Below are positions 1 to 8,341 of a stretch of 64,000 nucleotides of DNA, piece by piece. Under the pieces are notes generated by a model. It did no database searches. It saw only the letters and a program-made list of their open reading frames with translations, and was not told the DNA's origin. This DNA comes from CAVVJA01 sp963801715 (GTDB lineage Bacteria; Actinomycetota; Actinomycetes; Mycobacteriales; Jatrophihabitantaceae): assembly GCA_963801715.1 (NCBI GenBank), contig CAWDGB010000018.1:1-64000 (forward strand), given 5' to 3'. The position numbers were made by a program, and so were the translations under genes. Each line of letters opens with the position of its first letter. The first letter of the stretch is position 1.

Positions 1-143
1 CTGAGCAGGGCATGCGGGTCGTCGGCGGCCGGGTGGACGTCCGGCTGGGTCGCTTCCGAGGTATCGGCCGTGCGTTCGGTTGTCTCGGCGGTGCCGTCGG
101 TCATCGTCGGCGGTTGTCCATCCTCGGGCGCCTGGTGGCTCAT
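1..143 (-). CDS. Partial CDS, probable second ABC-transporter ATPase (N-terminus only)
   Basis: An ATG at 143 opens a frame on the minus strand that runs off the window edge after 47 codons. The visible part is acidic and polar, starts MSHQAPEDGQ and ends with DDPHALL, with no nucleotide-binding motif yet. It lies 52 bp after the stop of the DppD/OppD-like ATPase, which is where dipeptide transporter operons usually encode the paired DppF/OppF ATPase. The assignment therefore rests on context; the start and the frame are what the sequence shows. Confidence 0.4.
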   Translation of the reverse strand, partial: MSHQAPEDGQPPTMTDGTAETTERTADTSEATQPDVHPAADDPHALL

Positions 144-195
144 ACGCCGGCCTCGCCCGTTGCCGATCCGGCCGCCGCTTCCTGCCATTGCCCGC

Positions 196-1281
196 TCACA
201 GCTTCGCCGCGATCTCGGAGGACCAGATCCGTTTGCGTTCGGCCGAGTCGATGTGACACCGCACGGGGTGACTGCCGGCCGCCGCGACGAGATCCGGGCG
301 CACCTCGCGGCACGCATTCCCCGGTACGCGGTCGGTGAACCGGCAGCGTGGGTTGAAGACGCAGCCCTTCGGCACTTGGATCAGCGACGGTGGCTGGCCC
401 GGGATCGGCTGGAGTCGCGCCAGTCGCGTGCGGTCCATCCGCGGCATCGAGCCGAGCAGTCCCCAGGTATAGGGCATCTCGGGGTGGTAGAAGATCTCGT
501 CCACCGTGCCCATCTCGACGCACTGACCGCCGTACATGACGAGCACTCTCTCGCAGGTCTCCGCAACGACTCCGAGGTCGTGCGTGATCAAGATGACCGC
601 CGAGTTGTACTCGCGTTGCAGATCCTTGATCAACTCGAGGATCTGCGCCTGCACGGTGACATCGAGTGCGGTCGTCGGTTCGTCGGCGATCAGGAGCTTC
701 GGGTTGCAGATGAGCGCCATGGCGATCATGGCGCGCTGACGCATTCCGCCGGAGAACTGGTGCGGGTAGTCGCTGTACCGGCTTTCCGGATTCGGTATGC
801 CCACGCGCCGGAGCATGTCTACGGTCGCCTGGTGCGCGGCCTTCTTACCCACGTGGTTGTGCACGAGGTAGGCCTCGCGGATCTGGTCGCCGACTCGGTA
901 GAACGGGTGCATCGACGACAACGGATCCTGGAAGATCATCGACATGACGTCGCCGCGCAACTTCTGCATGTCCGCCTCGCTGGCCCGGACGAGATCCTGA
1001 CCGTCGAGCGTGATCGAACCGGTGACCTGCGCGCTGGTGCCCTTGAGCAGCCCCAAAATCGCCTGGCTCGTCACTGACTTGCCCGAGCCGGACTCGCCGA
1101 CGATGCCGAGCGTCTGGCCCCGAGCGAGGTCCAGGTTGATGCCGTTGACGGCCTGCACGATGCCGTCTTCGGTCGGGAACTGGACCTGGAGATCGCGCAC
1201 ACTCAGGAAGGCGTCGGACGCCGGCTCGGCGGTGACGGCCTCGACGTCGATGGCGACGCGCTCAGCCCCGGTCACGAGCAC
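196..1281 (-). CDS. Oligopeptide/dipeptide ABC transporter ATP-binding protein (DppD/OppD type)
   Basis: Cytoplasmic ATPase that powers peptide uptake through the two permeases encoded upstream in the same operon. About 361 residues carry Walker A GESGSGKS (near residue 62), the Q-loop in IFQDPLSS, the signature SGGMRQR, Walker B LLIADEPTTALD and the switch histidine in ITHD. The C-terminal oligopeptide-transporter extension is present, with the cysteine pattern GCVFNPRCRF...ACREV...VRCH typical of OppD/DppD. The start is a GTG at 1281 without a clear Shine-Dalgarno sequence; a second in-frame GTG lies at 1275. The stop of the upstream permease is 37 bp away, so translation may depend on the operon mRNA. 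Confidence 0.9.
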   Translation of the reverse strand: MLVTGAERVAIDVEAVTAEPASDAFLSVRDLQVQFPTEDGIVQAVNGINLDLARGQTLGIVGESGSGKSVTSQAILGLLKGTSAQVTGSITLDGQDLVRASEADMQKLRGDVMSMIFQDPLSSMHPFYRVGDQIREAYLVHNHVGKKAAHQATVDMLRRVGIPNPESRYSDYPHQFSGGMRQRAMIAMALICNPKLLIADEPTTALDVTVQAQILELIKDLQREYNSAVILITHDLGVVAETCERVLVMYGGQCVEMGTVDEIFYHPEMPYTWGLLGSMPRMDRTRLARLQPIPGQPPSLIQVPKGCVFNPRCRFTDRVPGNACREVRPDLVAAAGSHPVRCHIDSAERKRIWSSEIAAKL

Positions 1282-1318
1282 CCGGCACGGCGCTCGACTG
1301 CCCGCGACACTGGCACCA

Positions 1319-2317
1319 TCAATTCAACCTCACCCTTGGGTCGATCACAGCGTACAGAATGTCGACGATGATGTTGGCGAAGATGATGAAGAAGGCCGAG
1401 AACAGGACGACGGCCATGACGATGGGCAGGTCCTGGTTGAAGGTCGCGTTCACCGCGGTGCGGCCCAACCCGGGCACGCTGAAAATCGTCTCGGTCAGCA
1501 CGGCACCGCCGAGTAACGCGCCGAGGTCCAGGCCGAAGACGGTGACGACCGGGGTGATCGCGGCGCGCAGGCCGTGCTTGAGAGTCACCGTCCGGCTCGG
1601 CAGCCCTTTGGCCCGGGCGGTGCGGATGTAGTCCTCACCCATCGTCTCGATCATGTTGGCCCGCGTCAGGCGCACGTAGTTCGCCCCGAAGATCAGCGCG
1701 AGGGTGAGCCAGGCGAGGAGGTAGTTCTTGAACCAGGTCCACGGATCCGGGTTCCACGGTGACGTGACCGTGTTGGACGTGTAAGGGAGGAGCTGCCACT
1801 TGCTGACCACGATCCACAGAAACAACAACCCGATGAACGGCGCGGGCAATGAGACACCGAGCGATGAAATGGCCACGGCGACCTTGTCCGGCCATTTTCC
1901 CCGGTGCAGGGCGGCGGTGACGCCGATCCCCACGCCGAAGATCAGAAATATCGCTGCGGCGCCGATAGCGATCGACAACGTGAAGGGCAGCGCCGTCTTG
2001 ATGATGTCCCAGACCGGCCGATTGTTCTGGAACGACGTACCGAAGCAGGGCCAGCTGCACCAGTACCTACCGTTGGGCGGACCCATCTCCCGCCCAGCGA
2101 CGAGTCCCTTCATGTACTCCAGGTACTGGACGACAAGGGGCTTATCGAGGCCGAGGGAAACCCGAGCCTGCTGAATGCGCTCCGGCGTGCAGCCCTTGCC
2201 GCAGGAGTTGGCCGCAACGTCGGACGGGCCGGCGAAGAACAGCAGGAAGGTCACGATGCTCGTCGCGATGAGCAGCGCGATCAGGGCCAGGAAGCGCCGG
2301 ATAAGAAACCTGAGCAT
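1319..2317 (-). CDS. Oligopeptide/dipeptide ABC transporter permease (DppB/OppB type)
   Basis: Inner-membrane permease of the peptide importer, 332 residues. It has an N-terminal membrane anchor (residues 1-30), a periplasmic loop with several cysteines (CGKGC and WCSWPCF, near residues 39-90), then five more hydrophobic segments. The cytoplasmic EAA loop that contacts the ATPase reads EDYIRTARAKGL near residue 225. It ends DPRVRLN, as DppB proteins commonly do. It sits 90 bp downstream of the substrate-binding protein and 37 bp upstream of the ATPase. The extra cysteines in the first loop could form disulfides outside the membrane; that is an inference. Confidence 0.92.
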   Translation of the reverse strand: MLRFLIRRFLALIALLIATSIVTFLLFFAGPSDVAANSCGKGCTPERIQQARVSLGLDKPLVVQYLEYMKGLVAGREMGPPNGRYWCSWPCFGTSFQNNRPVWDIIKTALPFTLSIAIGAAAIFLIFGVGIGVTAALHRGKWPDKVAVAISSLGVSLPAPFIGLLFLWIVVSKWQLLPYTSNTVTSPWNPDPWTWFKNYLLAWLTLALIFGANYVRLTRANMIETMGEDYIRTARAKGLPSRTVTLKHGLRAAITPVVTVFGLDLGALLGGAVLTETIFSVPGLGRTAVNATFNQDLPIVMAVVLFSAFFIIFANIIVDILYAVIDPRVRLN

Positions 2318-2407
2318 CGTCGCGAGAGTGGGCTGGCCCCCGCCCGTGGCGGGAGCCAGCCCGACTCGTCCTCCTACTCCCTAGTTCCTGCAGGGATGCG
2401 CTGACTA

Positions 2408-4156
2408 CTAGTGCTGGACTCCCATGGTGTTCAGGTCGATCTCACCGAAGATCGTCGAGACACCCCCGTTGCGGATGTTCGAGCCGACGACGTTCGGGTC
2501 GTTGGACGAGATCGTCGTCAGCATCGGCCACACCTGCGACAGCTGCTGGTTGGTGATGTCGTTCAGCCCGGAACTGTTCGCGGACGAGACGTCGGTCGCG
2601 ATGTTCTTGAACACCGCGGTGTCCTTCGTCATGGAGAAGTTGTTCGCGTTCCAGGACGTCAGGTCCGCGTTACCGCCGAGCACCGGCGGAGTCACCGAGG
2701 CCATGGTCGGCCAGTCCCAGCACCAGCCGGCGCGAGCCATGTCCGGCGGGCTGCTGCTGCGGAGTGTCTTGTAGTAGGAACTCTGCGGAATCTGGTCGAT
2801 GACCACGGTGATGCCGGCCGCCTTGAGGTCGTTCTGGATCTGGGTCGCGACCGTCTTCTGCTTCACCGAGGTGTTGGCCACGCCGTAGTGGATGGTCGGC
2901 ACGGTCTGCCCGTTCAACATCGCCTTGGCCGCCGCGGGGTCACCAGTCGGCTTGAGCCCCAGGTTCGGGGCCGCGAAGTTGGGGACGGTCGACTGGATCG
3001 ACGGCGACACGATCGTGTCGATCACCGAGCCGAAGATCGCGCCACCATAGATGGTCGCAATCGCTTGCCGGTTGATTGCCATCGCGATGGCCTTACGAAC
3101 GTTGACGTCCTTGATCTTCTGGACGTTCAAGACCTCGTAGTCCACACACGGGGTCGCGCCGTTCGTGAACCGCGCATTCACACTCGGATCCTTGATCTTC
3201 GGCAGGTCAGCGTTCTGCAGGGCGCCGGAGTTCTCCAGCGTGACGGCGTTCTTGTCCGCACCCTGGTCAGCGATCAGCCGCTGGCTGATCGTGGGCAGGT
3301 CGATGCCGAAGGTCTCGACGAAGCTGTCCGGCAGGGCCGGGCGGTTCGGGTCGCTCGCCGGATCCCAGTTGGAGTTGCGGACCAGCGTGAGCGACTTGTC
3401 CGGCGTGTAACTCGAGATCTTGTAGGGGCCGGACGACACCGGGTGGAAGTCGTAGTTCTGCTTGTCGTCCTTGGCCTTGGGCACCGGCGCCGTGTAGAAC
3501 AGCGACAGGATCCAGTCCGACTCAGGCTGCGCGGACGCGTACTTGAACACGATCGTGTTGTCGTCCGGAGTCTGCACCCCTGCTAGGTCCTTGGTCCGAC
3601 TTGCGTACGGGCCGGCGTAACCGTTCGGGTTCTCGAGCAGGTCCGTCATGTAGGTCGCGCCGTCCTTGTAAATGTCCGTCGCGAAGGACCGCTCGACCGC
3701 GTACTTGATGTCCTTGCTGGTGATCGGCGTGCCGTCCTCGTACTTCAGGCCGGTGCGGAGCTTGTAGGTCCAGGTCTTCTTGTCCGCCGACGGCGTACCC
3801 AGGTTCTCGGCCAGGTCGGGCTTGATCGCCGGCTTCCCGCCGGGGGTGTCCTCGATGAAGGTCAGCGTCCGATAGATCAGCCGGCCGAGCTCACCGGAGT
3901 TCGTGACGTAGTTGTTCACCGGGTCGAGGTGCTCGAAGTTGGCGTCGGACAGGATGTTGACCGTCCCGCCCTTGGTGGTGTAGCCGGGCTGGATCACCTT
4001 GCCCAGGCCGGCAGCGTTCCCCGCTGACGCGGGCGCGGAGCTTGCGCCGCCGCTTGTGGCCCCACCTCCGTTGCTCTTCGAGCTCGAGCAGGCCGCGATC
4101 AGCGCAACGGCCGCCGTCCCCGCCACGGTCGCAACCATGACTCTGCGACGATTCAT
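2408..4156 (-). CDS. Peptide ABC transporter substrate-binding lipoprotein (SBP family 5)
   Basis: Extracytoplasmic binding protein that delivers peptides, or possibly another SBP-5 ligand such as an opine or metal chelate, to the permeases. I chose the ATG at 4156 over an in-frame start 17 codons earlier because AAAGGA lies 7 bp before it and it places a signal peptide (MNRRRVMVATVAGTAAVALI) directly at the N-terminus. The lipobox LIAAC puts the acylated cysteine at residue 23, followed by a Ser/Gly/Ala linker. The mature part has the family features: a SGPYKI motif, YKTLRSSSPPD and KLRTGLKYEDGTPITSKD near residue 130. Length of 582 aa is normal. Its position between the two permease genes is uncommon but not rare. 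Confidence 0.92.
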   Translation of the reverse strand: MNRRRVMVATVAGTAAVALIAACSSSKSNGGGATSGGASSAPASAGNAAGLGKVIQPGYTTKGGTVNILSDANFEHLDPVNNYVTNSGELGRLIYRTLTFIEDTPGGKPAIKPDLAENLGTPSADKKTWTYKLRTGLKYEDGTPITSKDIKYAVERSFATDIYKDGATYMTDLLENPNGYAGPYASRTKDLAGVQTPDDNTIVFKYASAQPESDWILSLFYTAPVPKAKDDKQNYDFHPVSSGPYKISSYTPDKSLTLVRNSNWDPASDPNRPALPDSFVETFGIDLPTISQRLIADQGADKNAVTLENSGALQNADLPKIKDPSVNARFTNGATPCVDYEVLNVQKIKDVNVRKAIAMAINRQAIATIYGGAIFGSVIDTIVSPSIQSTVPNFAAPNLGLKPTGDPAAAKAMLNGQTVPTIHYGVANTSVKQKTVATQIQNDLKAAGITVVIDQIPQSSYYKTLRSSSPPDMARAGWCWDWPTMASVTPPVLGGNADLTSWNANNFSMTKDTAVFKNIATDVSSANSSGLNDITNQQLSQVWPMLTTISSNDPNVVGSNIRNGGVSTIFGEIDLNTMGVQH

Positions 4157-4222
4157 TCGTGTCCTTTCTGTGGTGATCGGAAGGGCCTTATGGGTCCCTC
4201 GGTGCACTGATGAAAGCCAGAG

Positions 4223-5255
4223 CTAGCCGCGGCTCGCACGGGGATCAAGAGCGTCACGCACTGCGTCGCCGAGCAGGTTGAACGCCATCACCGTGAGCAA
4301 CAGGGTGACGCCGGGCACGATCAGGAACCACGGATCCAGCTGGTACCAGTTGTTGCTCTGGGACTGGTTGAGCATCTGGCCCCAGGACGGCGTGGGGTCA
4401 CGGACCCCGACGCCGAGGAACGACAGGGCCGCCTCGGCCGTGATGTTCGTCGGGATGGCCAAGGTGGCGTAGACCAGCACGACGGCCGTGACGTTCGGGA
4501 TGATTTCCTTCATGATGATGCGCCCGGACGACGACCCGATGGCGCGCGCCGACTCGACGAATTCCCGTTCCCGCAGGCTGAGCACCTGGCCGCGGACTAT
4601 TCGGGCTAAGTAGGGCCAGCCGAAGAAGCCCAGGATCACGACCAGCGACACGATGGGCAACGTGCTGCCCTTGCCCAGGAACGTGTTGGAAAGGCGGCTC
4701 TGGAGGATCGGGGTCAACGTCAACGAGAAGAGCAAGATCGGGAAGGCCAGCAGCAGGTCCATGCCCCGGCTGATCAGCGAGTCGAGGAACCCTCCGAAGT
4801 AGGCGGCCATCGCGCCGAGCACCGTGCCGAAGACGACCGACACCAGGGTGGCGCAGGATGGCGATGGTCAGCGACACCCGGGCGCCGTACGCCAACCGGG
4901 CGAAGATGTCCCGGCCGGTTTGCGGCTCGACCCCGAGCCAGTGGGTCGCCGACGGGTACATGTAGCCCGGCAGCGGGAGACCAGGGGTGAAGCTGATCGA
5001 TCCGTCGTCGAGCACGGTGTTGCTGTTGTGGAAGGTGTACGGATCCTGACCCTCGATGCCGGCGATCAACGGCGCAAAGATCGCCAACAGGATCAGGAAC
5101 ACGATGAAGGCCAGGCTGATCAGGGCCACCTTGCTGCGGCGAATGCGCCGCCAGGACGTCTGCCACAGAGACCGACCCTCGACGGCGGCCGGCGCCTCGG
5201 TCATGCCCACTTCAGCCTGGGCAACCGCCTGATCGAGTTCCGGTTGCATCGTCAT
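4223..5255 (-). pseudogene. Peptide ABC transporter permease (DppC/OppC type), broken by a +1 frameshift
   Basis: First gene of the peptide transporter operon. The N-terminal half (cytoplasmic tail, first membrane segment ISLAFIVFLILLAIFAPLI, and TGRDIFARLAYGARVSLTIAIL) reads in one frame from the ATG at 5255, which follows a GGAGG at about 10 bp. The second half, with EAA loop REREFVESARAIGSS and the terminal DALDPRASRG, reads in another frame from about 4850. Removing one base near 4853 joins them as ...SLTIAIL-ATLVSVVFGT and gives a normal 343-residue DppC. Either the gene is inactive, which would disable the importer, or the extra base is a sequencing error. The rest of the operon looks intact, which favours error. 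Confidence 0.85.
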
Positions 5256-5282
5256 CGAGGGTGCGACCTCCTTCTCACCCAA

Positions 5283-5594
5283 CCAGCCGGGATGGTGCCG
5301 GTTGGTCTCACAGCTTGTGGCTAGCGAGGCACGTTATTCGCTAGCCGATCCGCTGAACACCCCGGATGTTGATAGTCGCCCGAGTGACCCTTCGTGAAAG
5401 CACTCAAGCGACCACCACACCATGAACCCACGGGGATAGCCATTGGTCATCCCCACCTCAGATCGATCCTCACTCTAGGCATGCGGAAGGAGCCAACTGG
5501 GCATCAGGGACAAGAAGTTGCCGATTCGTGATCACGGCCTAACAATGGTGCAGATCACTGTTACGTCACGCAATCGATCGAATACACTTCGTAA
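5283..5594. other. Intergenic region upstream of the peptide transporter operon
   Basis: No convincing gene. This 312-bp stretch separates the peptide operon from the small gene that ends at 5595; both are on the minus strand. It must hold the promoter of the peptide operon. The conspicuous element is the perfect inverted repeat at 5319-5346. The part from about 5540 to 5599 is AT-rich compared with the rest of the window. I could not pick a confident -35/-10 pair. Confidence 0.5.
5319..5346. promoter_or_regulatory. Perfect 9-bp inverted repeat, candidate operator
   Basis: GGCTAGCGA (5319-5327) and TCGCTAGCC (5338-5346) are exact inverted copies separated by 10 bp. The repeat ends 64 bp before the ATG of the dppC-type gene. 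A one-turn spacing of this kind fits binding of a dimeric regulator to the operon promoter. It could also act as an mRNA hairpin in the leader. There is no following T-tract, so a terminator is unlikely. Confidence 0.5.
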
Positions 5595-5931
5595 TTATCC
5601 TACCGGGCCGTACCTCGACGATTCCGGCCAACTCGAGTGAGTGAGTTGCGGGCGACGCGCCCCGGACAGCTCGGCCGGGCTGGCGTCGGTGCGTTCGGTC
5701 CCGGCGGCCACAACGTCAAGCTGGCGCAGGAGCGAGCGGAGCGTGCGCCGGCGCCAGGCCAGCGGCCCGCGTCGTTCCTGCTGCCAAGGTGACCACCACG
5801 CCGGCCGTGGTCGAGACGGTGCGCACCCGGGTGGTCGAAGGAAGGCCCGCGAGCCGGGCCAGCACCTCGTCCTCTGGCCCGGACACGACGGTGGCGACGC
5901 GAAACCGGTGCGTGAACCTGGGGCGCATCAC
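5595..5931 (-). pseudogene. Unrecognised small protein gene, apparent +1 frameshift
   Basis: A GTG at 5931 overlaps the stop of the omega-amidase gene by 4 bp (GTGA), so translation is probably coupled. The first frame gives about 58 residues (MMRPRFTHRFRVATVVSG, then a Thr/Val-rich part) and then runs into low-quality sequence and a stop. Skipping one C near 5757 continues in a GC3-rich frame (WRRRTLRSLLRQLDVVAAG) to a TAA at 5595, for 111 residues in total. I do not recognise the family. Both halves have the codon bias of real genes, but the joined frame is my reconstruction. Confidence 0.4.
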
Positions 5932-6700
5932 GTACGCCGATCGGCCAGGAACGGAAAGCGCCTTCGGACATCCGCGACCCGCTCGGCCGTCACATCGGCG
6001 ACCAACACCGTTTCACCCATCGACGCCTCGACGAGAACGAGGCCCGCTGGGTCCACGATGGCGCTGTCCCCGACATAGCGATCGTTCTTGACCGTGCCGA
6101 CCCGGTTGACGCCGAGTACGTAGGCCTGGTTCTCGATGGCGCGCGCTCGCAACAGCGTGCGCCAATGTTCTCGACGCGGCTCCGGCCAGTTCGCCGGCAC
6201 GACATAGATGTCGGTCAGGTCCGCTCGGGCCCAGAACTCGTCAGCAAAACGCAGGTCGTAGCAGACGAACGGACTCACCCGGAGCGACTCGTCGTTGGCC
6301 ACCACGTCGACCGTGAGGAATTGGGTGCCGGCCGCGTAGTGCTTGTCCTCGCCGACGTAACTGAACGGGTGGATCTTCGCGTAGCGCTGTACTCGCCGGA
6401 GGGCTGGGCCAACACGGCAACGTTGCGCGCGCGGCCGTCGGCACGGTCCCACTGCGCGATGGAGCCGACCAGGTAGCTCCCGTGCTCCCGGGCCTGGTCG
6501 ACCAGGAACTGCTCATTAGCACCGCCGGGGTACTCGGCGATGCGTTCCGGCTGCATGGAGAATCCGGTCGCGAACATCTCGGTCAGCACGATCAGCCGGG
6601 CGCCGGAGGCCGCCGCCTGAGCGATCAGCGGCGCGACGTTCTTGCGGGTACGTTCGGCGTCCTCCCACACGATGTCGTGTTGAATGGCTGCGACCTTCAT
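5928..6700 (-). pseudogene. Carbon-nitrogen hydrolase, omega-amidase (YafV/Nit2-like), broken by a -1 frameshift
   Basis: Nitrilase-superfamily amidase that would hydrolyse 2-oxoacid omega-amides such as alpha-ketoglutaramate. The frame from the ATG at 6700 covers MKVAAIQHDIVWED to AVLAQPSGE and includes the catalytic Glu in VLTEMFATGFS. The rest reads in another frame from about 6396: RYAKIHPFSYVGEDKHY (catalytic Lys), SPFVCYDLRF (catalytic Cys) and VVPANWPEPR, the NWP motif typical of the YafV/omega-amidase branch. Adding one base after codon GAG near 6396 restores a 257-residue protein of normal length with the full Glu-Lys-Cys triad. It overlaps the upstream aminotransferase by 4 bp and the downstream small gene by 4 bp. 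Confidence 0.85.
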
Positions 6701-7866
6701 CTCTCCACGTCCTTCAGCCGGGTGAGGGCCTCGGCGAGCACGTTGGGCTGCTTGCAGAACGCAAGGCGCACCAACCTGTCGCCGCCGTCGGAGTCATAAA
6801 ACACGCTGGTCGGGATCGCGACCACACCATGATGCTGGGGCAGCTGCCGGCAGAAGGCGATGGCGTCCGAGTGGACGTCGACCGTCGCGAAGTATGTCGC
6901 CTCCGGGACGACAACGTCGTACCCGAGGTCGGCGAGCCCCCCGCATAGCAGGTCCCGTTGTTCCTGGAGGGTCTGCGCGATCTGCCCGAAGAATTCGTCA
7001 GGTTGATCGAGCCCGATTGCTACTGCGGGCTGGAACGGTCCGCCGTTGACGTAGGTGAGGAACTGTTTGACCGTGCGAATGGCCGCGACGAGCGCCGGCG
7101 ACGCACACGCCCAGCCGATCTTCCATCCCGTGACGCTGAGCGTCTTGCCGCCGCTGCCGATCGCGACCGTGCGATCTCGCATGCCGGGGAGGCCGGCCAG
7201 TGGTATGTGGGTCCTACCGTCGAAGATCAAGTGCTCGTACACCTCGTCCGTGACGACGATGAGGTCTCGCTCGACGGCCAGGTCGGCGATGAGCTGCAGC
7301 TCGGTGCCGTCGAAGACCTTGCCGGTCGGATTGTGTGGTGTGTTGAGCAAGATCAGCCTGGTCCGAGGTGTGATCGCCTGGTGCAATTCCTCCGCATCGA
7401 ACGTCCACCGGTCGCCGGAACGGCGCAGGGTTACCGTCCGCCGACGCGCGCCCGCAAGGGCAATGCACGCCGGGTAGGAGTCGTAGTAGGGCTCGAACAC
7501 GACGACCTCATCGCCGGGCTCGGTCAGGCTCAGGATTGCGGCGGCGATCGCCTCTGTCGCACCTGCCGTCACGAGGACTTCGGTCGCGGGGTCATAGGTG
7601 AGGCCGTAGAACCGGTGCTGATGGCGCGCGATCGCGTCCCGAAGCTCTGGTACGCCCAGACCCGGGGGATACTGATTGTGCTTGCCGCTACGAATCGCGT
7701 CGACCGCTGCGTCGAGCACGACGTCCGGACCGTCCGTGTCCGGAAACCCCTGGCCGAGATTGATGCTCCCCGTGGCAACCGCTAGCGCCGACATCTCCGC
7801 GAAGATCGTCGTTCCGAACTCGCGCATCCGCTCCACGAGTGGGCTCGGGACTTCGCTGACGCTCAC
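6697..7866 (-). CDS. PLP-dependent class I/II aminotransferase (DapC/YbdL/KAT-like)
   Basis: Fold-type I aminotransferase of 389 residues. Visible motifs are NLGQGFPDTDGPD near the N-terminus, NTPHNPTGKVF, TDEVYEHLIFDG and the PLP-lysine region SGGKTLSVTGWKIGWA. I start it at the GTG at 7866, because TAGTCT lies 7 bp before it and a longer frame upstream is antisense to another gene. The best M. tuberculosis match by recall is Rv0858c, annotated as DapC (N-succinyldiaminopimelate aminotransferase). The 4-bp overlap with an omega-amidase argues instead for a glutamine/methionine transaminase, whose oxoacid-amide product the amidase clears. Both readings are open. Confidence 0.9.
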   Translation of the reverse strand: MSVSEVPSPLVERMREFGTTIFAEMSALAVATGSINLGQGFPDTDGPDVVLDAAVDAIRSGKHNQYPPGLGVPELRDAIARHQHRFYGLTYDPATEVLVTAGATEAIAAAILSLTEPGDEVVVFEPYYDSYPACIALAGARRRTVTLRRSGDRWTFDAEELHQAITPRTRLILLNTPHNPTGKVFDGTELQLIADLAVERDLIVVTDEVYEHLIFDGRTHIPLAGLPGMRDRTVAIGSGGKTLSVTGWKIGWACASPALVAAIRTVKQFLTYVNGGPFQPAVAIGLDQPDEFFGQIAQTLQEQRDLLCGGLADLGYDVVVPEATYFATVDVHSDAIAFCRQLPQHHGVVAIPTSVFYDSDGGDRLVRLAFCKQPNVLAEALTRLKDVER

Positions 7867-7873
7867 GGGTTCG

Positions 7874-7879
7874 AGACTA
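7874..7879 (-). promoter_or_regulatory. Leaderless-type -10 element of the aminotransferase gene
   Basis: TAGTCT on the minus strand ends 7 bp before the GTG at 7866, and no Shine-Dalgarno sequence is present between them. This is the spacing expected when transcription starts at or next to the start codon. The complementary strand of the same spot begins a 16-bp sequence (CTAGGGCGTGTCCCGC, 7877-7892) that recurs at 12512. Confidence 0.55.
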
Positions 7880-7939
7880 GGGCGTGTCCCGCCGACGCGG
7901 GCCGGTTTGCGAGCGGACGCGTCCGGGTACAGCGCAGGT

Positions 7940-8266
7940 ATGCCACAAACTGCGTGGAGCGCCAAGCGTGAGCGCCAGTACGAGGAGATCAAGTCAAGTC
8001 TCCGGGACCGGGGCCGCCCAGAGGACGTGGCCGAGGAGATCGCCGCCCGCACGGTCAACAAGGAGCGCGCTCGCACGGGAGAAGCCCGAGAAGCGGGCCC
8101 GACCTCGGTAGATGACATCTCTTCCGGACGGCGGGGCGGCCTGCGGTCGCATTCGGGTGCGGCCGGCCGAACCCGGGATCAGCTCTACGCCGAGGCCAAG
8201 CGCAAGAAGATCCGAGGCCGCTCGAGGATGACGAAGGCCCAGCTGCTGCGCGCGGTCGGTGGCTGA
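7940..8266 (+). CDS. Small basic protein with Rho-N/SAP-like C-terminal motif
   Basis: A 108-residue protein of a family common in actinobacteria, often labelled plasmid stabilisation protein or Rho termination factor N-terminal domain protein; its function is not established. The N-terminal half is a charged helical segment (AWSAKRERQYEEIKSSLRDR, then AEEIAARTVNKERAR). The middle is a SGRRGGLRSH turn. The C-terminal 35 residues (TRDQLYAEAKRKKIRGRSRM, then TKAQLLRAV) match the helix-extension-helix pattern of Rho-N/SAP nucleic-acid-binding motifs. The ATG at 7940 follows a weak GCAGGT. It is divergent from the aminotransferase with 73 bp between the starts. Confidence 0.75.
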   Translation: MPQTAWSAKRERQYEEIKSSLRDRGRPEDVAEEIAARTVNKERARTGEAREAGPTSVDDISSGRRGGLRSHSGAAGRTRDQLYAEAKRKKIRGRSRMTKAQLLRAVGG

Positions 8267-8341
8267 CCAAGGTCAGGTTCATTCGGGGTAGCGGTGGGGC
8301 GCGAGTTCTTAAGACCGCGCCGATCAGGCGAGGCTCTGGTG

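Noticed and set aside
70..1077. 335-residue plus-strand frame opposite the peptide transporter ATPase
   Set aside because: The minus strand encodes all ABC motifs; the plus-strand translation is low-complexity Arg/His.
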